DNA from: Adenophora triphylla var. japonica
Lineage: Eukaryota; Streptophyta; Magnoliopsida; Asterales; Campanulaceae
Length of the DNA stretch: 64,000 nt
Reading direction: 5' to 3'
NCBI GenBank assembly: GCA_022495995.1
Contig: JAFEMH010006959.1
Coordinates: 1 to 64,000 of the forward strand
Shown: piece by piece, positions 34,451 to 43,751 of the stretch
How the letters are laid out: each line of letters starts with the position of its first letter
How positions within the stretch are numbered: the first letter of the stretch is position 1
Program-made: the position numbers and the translations under genes
Notes under the pieces: model-generated
Seen by the model: only the letters and a program-made list of their open reading frames with translations
Told to the model about the DNA's origin: nothing
Database searches by the model: none

Positions 34451-35905
34451 ATGCCGCCTAAGGAGAGAGACGTTCGAGGGGGTAGCAACAAGAGGGTTAG
34501 ACAAAACACCCACTCCGAAGTCCCAAATGATCCCACTCCCCTTAATGCTTCATTACCTTATATGGGATTGCTCCAGTTGACTTTTGCCCAAAAGAAAAAA
34601 TGGCGGAATTTGAAAAGTAGGAAATTCCAAGTCACCACCTTCCTTCATTTGCCGGTGTTGAGGAATTTGGGTTTAGAGACCTTAGTAACTGAATTGATGA
34701 CGCAAGCCGGGTTGGGTAATTTCTTGGGGAAGAGAGCAGATACATATTTGAGATATTCACTTGAATTCCTTTCAACCTTGGAGGTAGGTAAGGGGTCACA
34801 TGCCAATTCGATTCGATTTCATCTAGATGATGAAGCATTTAGAGTGACCTATGATGATTTGAGGGGAGTTTTTGGGGTTGAACAGCCGAGGGGAAACTGG
34901 TTGGAGGCTGATGGGGCAAGTTGCTTTTTCTTTTCGGAGCTCACAGGATTGCCCTGCATTAAGAAATACCTTAGGTCTTCTTCTCTTTCTCACCCGGCTT
35001 GGAAATTATTTTACAGAGGGTTGTCTATGTCCTGGTTGGCAAATGGGGAGCCCGCTCAATTGAATATGGCTATGGTAAACCTCTTGCGAACGGGGTTGAG
35101 GAGTTATCAGGTGATTCCTGATTGGGTTGATATTTTTGTTTGGAGATGTGAGGCATTTGACCTTACCAAAAAGGGAAACATTTCAATAGGGGGGATGATC
35201 ACATTGATTGCTGCAGCTTGTGTGGGGGAGCTAAAACCCAAGGCGGTAAAATTGATTGGGGGCATGAGTTTTTATTCTAGAGACTGGCTTGTGCAGTATG
35301 ACAAGTTTGTGAGAGACCCGAGGGAGGCGGACAACATATCCTTATTGTTTGAGTATGGTACTCCCAGGAGGACGGTCCCTTGCATGGTAGGGGCTACGTT
35401 CCCGAGTGGTGCACAGGCCAGGCATTGGCGTATGCCCGGTGTTGATGATGAAATGGATCCAGTTGATGAGGAGGATGAGGATGAACAGGAGCAGGATCAT
35501 GATCAGGGTGGTCAGGTAGGAGAGCAGAACCAGAGCCAGCAAGGTTCTTTTGATCAGTGGGATATGATGAGGGCATTTTTGGAGGAGCAGGAGCGATCCC
35601 GGAGGACATTTATGGAGGAGCAGGAGCGAGCACGGCTAGCTAGGGAGCAGAGCCGACAGGCTCTAGAGGATGTTAGATTTCAGGAGGTGCAGGACCGTTT
35701 TGAGGGTTTGAATGATGATGTGGCCATTTTGGGATCCCGATCTCGGCAGTTAGAAGCATGGGCGATGCAGCCCGAGACCCGGAGCTACGAGCTTGTATCG
35801 GATGACTACTTGGCTATGATGCAGTCGAGAGCCGCTGATCGTGCTCAGAGGCGTTCTTCCCAACAAGCCTATTATCAGGGGGAAGGCTCTGGCTCTCGTC
35901 AGTGA
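34451..35905 (+). CDS. Athila third ORF (ATHILA ORF-1 family, env position)
   Basis: An uninterrupted 484-residue frame from the ATG at 34451. It starts MPPKERDVRGG, with a globular middle (TYDDLRGVFGVEQPRGNW, FSELTGLPCIKKYL, MITLIAAACVGELKPKAVKL) and a C-terminal acidic stretch (DEMDPVDEEDEDEQEQ), then a highly charged, probably coiled-coil segment of repeated EEQERxR (about residues 375-425). This matches the plant ATHILA ORF-1 family placed after pol, sometimes called env-like. I see no convincing signal peptide or clear transmembrane anchor. Its intactness contrasts with the broken pol. Its function is not established. Confidence 0.75.
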   Translation: MPPKERDVRGGSNKRVRQNTHSEVPNDPTPLNASLPYMGLLQLTFAQKKKWRNLKSRKFQVTTFLHLPVLRNLGLETLVTELMTQAGLGNFLGKRADTYLRYSLEFLSTLEVGKGSHANSIRFHLDDEAFRVTYDDLRGVFGVEQPRGNWLEADGASCFFFSELTGLPCIKKYLRSSSLSHPAWKLFYRGLSMSWLANGEPAQLNMAMVNLLRTGLRSYQVIPDWVDIFVWRCEAFDLTKKGNISIGGMITLIAAACVGELKPKAVKLIGGMSFYSRDWLVQYDKFVRDPREADNISLLFEYGTPRRTVPCMVGATFPSGAQARHWRMPGVDDEMDPVDEEDEDEQEQDHDQGGQVGEQNQSQQGSFDQWDMMRAFLEEQERSRRTFMEEQERARLAREQSRQALEDVRFQEVQDRFEGLNDDVAILGSRSRQLEAWAMQPETRSYELVSDDYLAMMQSRAADRAQRRSSQQAYYQGEGSGSRQ

Positions 35906-36679
35906 TGGTTATCTTTTTCCCTTTCCTTTTCGTTATTACCGCAATTACTCTTTATTTCACACATTGAGGACATTGTGCGGTTTGAGCGTGGGGGTATGGG
36001 GATGTTTATGGGGATGCTTCTATCTGTTTCTATCTGTACAGTATTAAAAAAATGATGAAAAAAAATATAAATAAAAAAAAATAAAAAATAGAGAGGCTAA
36101 GTGAAAACCCGAAAGGGCGCTTAGGCAAAAGGTGAGGTTTTGAGATGTATTATCATTTATTCACCGGTGTTGGCGTCATAAGGGGGGTTTGGAGTCTCGG
36201 GTTAGGATTTTCATACTTGGTGTAGGAGGCTCGGTTAGAGGTGATTAGGATAGAAACCCTCGTTCTTTCTTGGAGTAATAAGGGGGCGTTGGTGCTTTCA
36301 CGAGGTAAGTTATGTCCGGAAACAATTTCTAGGCATCAACTTCTTATTTTTACGAGGGCGAGAGTAGTGTGAGACTAGCGTGGGGGAAACTTAGGACATT
36401 TTTAGTTCCCCTAGGCTTTTATGTGTGAGCCTTAGTCTGGATATTTTTTTTATTATGGGAGTTTGTATCGGGCTAAGGCCATTGATGTATATTTGAAATT
36501 CTGGAGTTATAAGGAGACAGAGATTCTTGTACTCTGTTCATGACTTTTGATTGATGTTTGTGGGCGGATTAGAGGAGACTAGGAATCATTTACCCTCCAT
36601 GCATCTGTTTTAGACCGGTGTTAGATTGGAGTTTAGGATATTACTCAGGGACGAGTAATGGTCTAAGCGTGGGGGTATT
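35906..36679 (+). other. Athila 3' untranslated region and polypurine tract
   Basis: It has an A-rich run (36047-36090) and two copies of GCGTGGGGGTAT: one at about 35986, just after ORF3, and one at about 36667 immediately before the LTR. The second is the polypurine tract; the first resembles a duplicate tract. Confidence 0.65.
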
Positions 36680-38063
36680 TGATAGGGCGGATTTTTACTA
36701 TGTAATTCCTATGTTTTTCGGTCTTATATTTCATTATTTCCATGTAATTAGTTAGGTTTGATGTATTTTGAGTGATTCTATGTATTGTGAGGATTATGAG
36801 AGAAACTATGTGATTTGAGAGAATTTTAGTGAGTTTATGATGTAAGTGTTTTTGGTCCTCAAAATTTGCTCAAGTTCATCAAGTTCTACACCCATGAAAG
36901 TCAAGTCAAGGTCAATCGAAGAAGTTCGGAAGCGAGCCAAGGAGTCAAGAGAAAAAAATGAAGAAATCTGCGATTTTGTTCCAGGGGACGAGTCGTCCCC
37001 CTTTGGCCTAACTATTCCCCAAAGGGGGAACGACTGATTCAGAAGGGTGTGAAGGCAGGGACGAGTCGTCCAGAATATCACGACTCGTGCCCACGTAATG
37101 AAGGCAAAGGCACGACTCGTGCCTGGAGGGACGAGTCGTGCCCAGACGCGTTGGCATGACAGATTTTTGTAGTTTTTAATATTTTTAATTTATTTTCTTT
37201 CCTTTTTAACTAGGCTTTAGGGAGGGTGTATATATACAACCTCTTATCAGTATTTTAGGTTATCGTCTCTTTTGGTTAGTTTTTCCTTAGAACAATATTC
37301 AAGCTTGAATTTTCATGGAAGGCTAATCTCCATTGCTTTGGCTTGTAACTGTTGAACCATCTTGAATATAAATTGAGGTTTGTTTTCTTTCTATTATTTT
37401 TCCCTAATTGCAATTTTGCTTGTTCTTAATTCAAATCAATTTTTAGGGTTTTGAGAAATTGATCAATCTCTTAATCCTTTTAAATTGATTATTGCTAGAT
37501 CTCCCTTGTATCGTGTCGGACTAGGCTTATCATTGTAGCACCTTTGCAATTCTTGAATGTGTCATCTTGGATCGTGATTAAAGTAAAATTGGCTTTAATT
37601 CTATTTGAAACAATAATAGGTTAATTCCTTGATCTTAATCTCTTAGAATTTCATCAATTAATAATTAGAACCTTGATCGTGTCGGCTAGGTTTTATTTAT
37701 CAATTAAGGTTTTTAGTTGAGCGTGTCGCCGCTATTAACTACTATCAAAGAAGAGATAGAGATTTATTATCTCGTGATCAAGTAATTAGGGGAAAGTACG
37801 AAAGAATCATTCCGGTGATATTGATTGATAGACGGAGATAATTTTGCATGTCCAAGGTGTTCTCTTACATAATTGTTTATAACCTAGCTTTTAATTCCCA
37901 TCTTAGGATTTTTAATTATTCAACAAACAAAACCCCCCCATTCGTGTGTGACTTGATCGTATTCAATAACCGTTCTTCGTGGATCAATCCTGGACTTGCT
38001 CTAGCTGCATATCTTGTGGCCGAGTTCCGGTTTAATTTAGTAGGTGTGCGACTAAGCCTACCA
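36680..38063 (+). mobile_element. Athila 3' LTR
   Basis: Starts TGATAGGGCGG after the polypurine tract. U3 carries several GGACGAGTCGTCC-type palindromes (36987-37142), followed by a TATATATAC box at about 37228-37237. The end is placed at CCTACCA (38063) because Copia gag sequence begins within a few bases; the edge is uncertain by some tens of bases. Confidence 0.65.
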
Positions 38064-38069
38064 GAAGTA

Positions 38070-41000
38070 TAAGGGGAATTGTTTCAAGTGTGGGCAGAAG
38101 GGGCACAAAGAGGCAGAATTGTCCGGAGAAGGGGAACGGTAAAGGCAAAGAAGGATCTTCAAAGTCAGTTAATGTGGTTGAAGATTGCTCAGAGGATGTT
38201 GATGGAGATATGCTCACGACTTCATCAGCTATAGAGCACCCGACAGATGGCTGAATTCTGGATTCGGCATGTTCGTTTCATGTGACGGCGAATCGTGATT
38301 GGTTCGATACCTACAGGTCAGTTAATTCTGGTATAGTTACTATGGGTAATGGTGCTACATGTAAAATTGCTGGCATAGGAACTACATGTAAAATTGCTGG
38401 CATAGGAACTATAAGAATTAAGATGTATGATGGTGTGGTTAGAACGTTATGTGATGTTAGACATGTACCGGAGGTTTCTAAAAATCTGATTTCATTGGGT
38501 ACCTTGGATGCAAACGGTATGTCCTATAAAGCACAAGGTGGAGTATTGAAAGTAGTTAAGGGTGCTATGGTTGTGATGAAGGGTGAGAAGGGCTCTAAGA
38601 ACATTTATAGGTTGCTAGGAAGCACGGTTGTAGGTGGAGTCACATCCGTTGAGTCTGAGGTTGATACTGATGCCCTTCTATGGCATATGAGGCTTGGTCA
38701 CATGGGTGAAAGGGGGATGCGGGAACTTCATAAACGAAAGTTGTTGAAGGGTTTCAAGACTTGCAAACTTGAGTTTTGCAAGTATTGTGTTCTTGGAAAG
38801 CAAAATAAGGTGCAATTCAAGACGGGTAAGCATACAACAAAGGGCATTCTCGATTATGTTCATTCAGATGTGTGGGGGCCGGTTAGAACAGAATCAAGGG
38901 GTGGACATTATTACTTCGTGACGTTTATTGATGATTTTTCGAAGAAGGTTTGGGTTTACTTCATGAGGCACAAATCAGAAACTTTTGAGAAGTTCAAGGT
39001 GTGGAAAGCTGAAGTGGAAAATCAAACAGGGCAAAAAATCAAGTGTTTGAGAAGTGATAATGGGATAGAGTACACAGATGGCGAGTTCAAGAAGTTCTGT
39101 AGAGAGCATGGAATCAAGAGGCACTACACAGTACGCAAGACACCACAGCAAAATGGTGTGGCTGAAAGGATGAATAGAACCATTGCGGAAAGGGCTAGGT
39201 GTCTACGATTCAATGCAGGATTAGCGAAGAACTTTTGGACTGATGCAGTGAGTATGGCATGTTTCTTGATAAACAGATCACCTAGAGTCTCTTTGGACAA
39301 CAGATTTGCGGAGGAGGTATGGGCGGGTAATGAGATAGACTTCACCGATATTCGGGTGTTTGGGTGTCCATCCTATGTGCATATTCCTGGTGAAGAGAGG
39401 TCGAAGCTTGACCCTAGTTAAAACAGTATGTCTTTCTCGGGTATGAAATAGGTGTGAAAGGATACAAGATTTGGGATCCCAAGTCGAGCAAGGTGGTGAT
39501 CAGTAGGGACGTGGTCTTTGATGAAAAGGCTATGTTGAAGTGTACTCAAGATGATAAAGAGAAGGTGCCAGAAAGCAAAGGGAGCGAGAAGCAAGTCATT
39601 GAGGTGGAGTTACATGAGGATGAAGCTGATACAGATCTCACTCTTCCGGATTCAGAGGTAACTACACAGGAAACTGAAGCGGCTAGTACTTCAGTTGGGA
39701 GACCTAAGAGGGTAATCATACCACCGGTCAGGTATGGCTTTGAAGACATGGCTTCATATGTTCTTGTTCTTAGTAGTGGAGACCAAAGTACTTTTAAGGA
39801 GGCAATAAGCAGTCCGAAAAAGGATAAATGGGTAACAGCTATGGTGGAGGAGATGGAGTCTTTGTACAAGAACGATACATGGGATTTGATGGAGCTTCCT
39901 AAAGGGAAGCCTGCTATTGGTTGCAAGTGGGTTTTCAAGCGTAAAGAAGCAGATCAGAAAAAGAGGGGGAAAAGTTCAAGGCTCGATTGGTAGCAAAGGG
40001 GTACTCGCAGCGAGAGGGGGTGGATTATAATGAGATTTTTTCGCCTGTTGTGAGGCGCACTTCTATTCGAAACGTGTTGGGTCTTGTAGCTCACTATGAT
40101 TTAGTATTGGAGCAGATGGATGTGAAAACTGCGTTTCTACATGGTGAGTTGGATGAGCAGATTTTCATGGAGCAACCACATGGGTTCACGGAGCCCGGGT
40201 AGGAGCGTTTGGTTTGTAAATTGAAGAAGTCACTTTATGGGCTGAAGCAGTCTCCAAGGCAGTGGTACACGAGATTTGACTCCTACATGGTACGTATTGG
40301 CTACAAGAGGTCTGAGTATGATTGTTGCGTTTATGTGAAGAGCCTTGATGATGGCTCATGTATTTTTCTGTTACTGTATGTGGATGATATGCTTATCGCG
40401 GGTAGAAGCAAGAATGAGGTCAATCAGTTGAAGGCCTTGTTAAGTGCAGAGTTTGACATGAAGGATTTGGGGGAAGCCAAGAAGATCCTTGGAATGGAGA
40501 TTCGCCGAGACAGGAAATCTAGGAGATTGTGGTTGTCTCAAGCCGGCTATGTGGAGAAGGTGTTGGAGAGGTTTAATACGTGGGATGCAAAACCTGTGAA
40601 GACACCATTGGCGAGTCATTTTAATTTATATGCCTCAGATTCCCCGAGTTCTACTGAAGAAATTCAGAATATGTCGAAGGTTCCCTATGCAAGCGCAGTG
40701 GGATGTCTCATGTATGCTATAGTTTGCAATAGGCGAGATTTGGCGCAAGCCATTAGTGTGGTTAGCAAGTATATGGCGAATCCGGGTAAACAGCATTGGG
40801 AAGCAGTTAAGTGGGTTCTTAGATACTTGAAGGGCACTATGGATTATGGCATCATGTTTGAAGGAAAGAGTGAGGAGTTTTCTGTTGTGGGATATGTTGA
40901 TTCAGATTATGCGGGTGACTTGGATCGGAGGAGGTCGACTACGGGTTATGCATTTACTCTCACAGGTGGACCCATATGTTGGAGATCAATGATTCAGTCG

Positions 41001-41345
41001 ATTATTGCATTGTCTACAGAAGCGGAGTACATGGCAGCAGTTGAAGCTGCAAAGGAAGCCTTATGGCTTCGGGGTTTAGTCAACGAATTAGGTATTCAGC
41101 AAGGTGGAGTGAAGTTGCTTTGTGACAGTCAAAACACGATTTTTCTAGCAAAGAATCATATTTATCATCAACGGACGAAACATATTGATGTTCGGTTTCA
41201 CAAGATTCGGGAGTTGATTGATATGGGTGAGGTTGTGTTAGAGAAAGTTCACACTACGGAGAATGCTGCTGATATGTTGACGAAGCCGGTTACTACTGAC
41301 AAGTTCAAGCATTGTTTGGATTTGTTGCACATCTCTAGCTGTTAG
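38070..41345 (+). pseudogene. Copia gag-pol polyprotein, broken
   Basis: The knuckle has a one-base insertion (GAATTGTCC where GAATGTCC is expected). The protease site reads ILDSACSFHVT preceded by TGA in place of the usual Trp codon. Integrase (38282-39421) keeps its zinc finger and D-D-E residues (HSDVWGP, LRSDNGIEY, NGVAERMNRT). Frameshifts at about 39418 and 39960 and a TAG at about 40201 split the frame. Reverse transcriptase has [11 protein letters not shown] and YVDDMLI; RNase H has GYVDSDYAGD, STEAEYMA and CDSQN. The catalytic set is largely preserved, so it decayed recently. A 27-bp direct repeat (ACATGTAAAATTGCTGGCAT ...) at 38357-38410 duplicates nine codons. Confidence 0.93.
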
Positions 41346-41417
41346 AGATAGAGAGGTTCGAGCATTGGTTCCTTGTATCTTCTGTTGGGTTGGGTGAATA
41401 CTCGCCAAGGTGGAGAT

Positions 41418-41889
41418 TGTAGGATGGTATGGCTCGTCTTCTTCATGGCTGGTTCTCTGCAGATGAGGCGGGCACCTCACCTAGGGCGAGGCGGGCGCCT
41501 GGGAGGCAGAACATGGAGCCGTGGATCGTGGCTTTCAGGCGGCCGCATGGTGCAGGGCTGGGCGAGCGCCTCAGCGGAAGTAGGTGCGGCGTGGCTTGGC
41601 ATCTCGCCAGGCGGACGCCTGGGTTGGCCGAGGCGGACGTCTCAAGGTGACGGGGTGGGTTTTGGACCTACGGGCTTTTGTGTTAGTTTTCATAGTTGGG
41701 CTCGGGTTTGTGTCTTATATAAATATAGATTGTAACCCTATGAACTGTATGATACATTGCACATATAATACAAAGGCAAAAGTTCAAAACCCCAATCAAT
41801 TCCATCTCTTTTCTCTTTCGATTTCTCAATTGCTTGTTTGTGTGTGTTCTTAGTTATTGTTCATTAGCTTCCGCTGCGATTGCACAACA
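41418..41889 (+). mobile_element. Copia 3' LTR
   Basis: Starts TGTAGGATGG after GCCAAGGTGGAGAT and ends TTGCACAACA; 472 bp. A TATATAAATATAG box sits at about 41717. U3 is rich in GAGGCGGGCGCCT-like GC palindromes (41467-41640). The flank after it is GGGAT. Confidence 0.78.
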
Positions 41890-42023
41890 GGGATGTGGGT
41901 ATAATGAAATGGAATCGAGTTTATAGTGTCATACATGATTGTTCAATACGAACTACAATATATATAGAGGTGGATCAATAGTGTGAGGTGGGGTGCAAGT
42001 GCACCGCAAGACTTTCATATATA
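41890..42023. other. Short unassigned flank between Copia and Helitron
   Basis: 134 bp of mixed sequence; nothing recognised. Its last base, A at 42023, is the expected host base next to a Helitron end. Confidence 0.5.
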
Positions 42024-42059
42024 CTAGTGGGTAGCCCGTGCTCCGCACGAAAAATTAAT

Positions 42060-43300
42060 TTGTCATTTTTTATATTACTTATTTTATGTTTTTATTTGAT
42101 AAAGTAGCATGACATTTTTTTGGTGATATAAATCTATTTTATATCAATCAAAATATCTACATTTATAAATTCGGGAGATTTTTTTCTTTTAGCCTTTGTT
42201 ATATAGTTTGTACTTATTATGACAATTGAAATTTGAATAATAACAATGAATTATTATTGTAATTAGTTAACTTCTAATTTTATAGAAGATTGAATTAATA
42301 ATATTAAATATATTTGATAATTATGATTTTATATTACATACACATATTATGATTAGTAAATATAATTAGAAAGTTATATGAGAATAGTGATCTGGCATAG
42401 TAAATTTAATACCTAATATTTATCAAATACGAAATATAGTAACTATTAAATTAAATATTAATAGTTACCATATGTATAGTAACTAATATTGAAGCATTAT
42501 CTAAGATATTCTAATATATTAAAAATTAATGTTTCTAATTAATGTTATATTTAACTAATAATATTAGCTTATATTAAACTAAATGATAATAATTATCCTA
42601 TATAATTAATATTATGATTAACTAATATTATTAATAATAATAATAGTTAACATATATTAACTATTGAGTCTTTTTCACTTTCACTTTGCTCTATTAGTTA
42701 TATGTTTTCTTCTATAATATAAATTCATTATTACATAGAGATAAGATGAAAGTGTATATGATTTAAGTTAATAATCATTAACTATCATTAGTAGAATTTA
42801 TTATAAATAACGTTTTAGATATGTAAACATTTAGGTTAATTGTATTTAGTTAGCGGCTCTTTAGATTACATCTTAATATGTGTTACTTATAACTTATAAT
42901 ATGTCTTTATTACATATTATCTCTTTGCATATCAATAAGTTATCTAATAAAATTATTAGTTAATTGCAAGAATGTAAATAGTTGCATACGAATGAAAAGA
43001 CATATGACATGGAAGCTTGAGAAATTAGATAAAATCATTCAGGTCTTATGTGTCATCACCAGATTTAGTCTACTTTAAAATAATATAGTATAGATCTAGT
43101 TTTCAGCATTAATTACTTGGTGACTTTTTATATTCCTCATCAATCATCATTATTTAATTTTTTTGTTACTCTTTTTACTAATACCTTTGATTATCTCCAT
43201 TTATCACTAAATTTGTATTTAGTTTTCATCAATTATTATTTGATAAGATTATTTGACATATTCGTTAAGTTCACCGTGATAGTTATAGTAATTGTTATGT
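42060..43300. other. AT-rich Helitron 1 interior
   Basis: Over 75% A+T with short AATATTAGTTA-type repeats. No gene is recognised; one 63-codon frame (43117-43308) is compositional. Confidence 0.5.
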
Positions 43301-43309
43301 TTAACTAAT

Positions 43310-43751
43310 AATATTTATTTATATTAAACTAAATGATAATAGTTACCCTATATAATTACTATTATGATTAACTAATACTATTAATAATAATAGTTAACAT
43401 ATACAGTCACTATTATAATTAACTAATAATAGTAATAGTAATAGTTAATCTATATAGCAACTATTATAATTAACTAATAATAGTAATAGTGATAGTTAAC
43501 CTATATAGTAATTATTATGATTAAATAATATTATTAATAGTAATGTTAACCTATATAGTAACTATTATGATTAACTAATACTATTAATATTAATGTTAAC
43601 CTAGTAACTATTATAATTAACTAATACTATTAATAGTAATTGTTAACATATATTAACTATTATGATTAACTAATACTATTAATAGTAATATTTAACCTAT
43701 ATAGTAACTAATACAATTAATAGTATTAGTTAACTTATATCATAACTATTA
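43310..43751. repeat. ~51-bp AT-rich tandem repeat, left part
   Basis: About nine copies built on GTTAACCTATATAGTAACTA, TTATGATTAACTAATACTA, TTAATAGTAAT. It resumes at 46390-46560 on the other side of Helitron 2, so the array was split by that insertion. Confidence 0.85.

Larger units (their letters stand above)
31215..38063 (+). mobile_element. Athila-type Ty3 LTR retrotransposon, 5' truncated by element 4
   Basis: In order: pol from late reverse transcriptase through RNase H and integrase (31216-33263), a spacer with the paired CCGGGAGGCAACCCGG motif (33365-33387), an env-position ORF (34451-35905), a polypurine tract AGCGTGGGGGTAT and an LTR (36680-38063). The integrase zinc-finger wording (GHFGARNTVRKLLKSGFYWP), the GGCAACCCGG motif and the third ORF are Athila hallmarks. 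The 5' LTR, gag, protease and most of the reverse transcriptase lie beyond the insertion at 31214. Confidence 0.88.
38064..41889 (+). mobile_element. Copia (Tork/Tnt1-type) retrotransposon, 5' truncated
   Basis: Begins inside gag at the zinc knuckle (CFKCGQKGHKE, 38080) with no 5' LTR. It runs through protease, integrase, reverse transcriptase and RNase H to GGTGGAGAT before a 472-bp 3' LTR (41418-41889). The order PR-INT-RT-RH is diagnostic of Ty1/Copia. Where the 5' part went is unknown; the join to the Athila LTR end at about 38063 may be a recombination or deletion scar. Confidence 0.88.
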
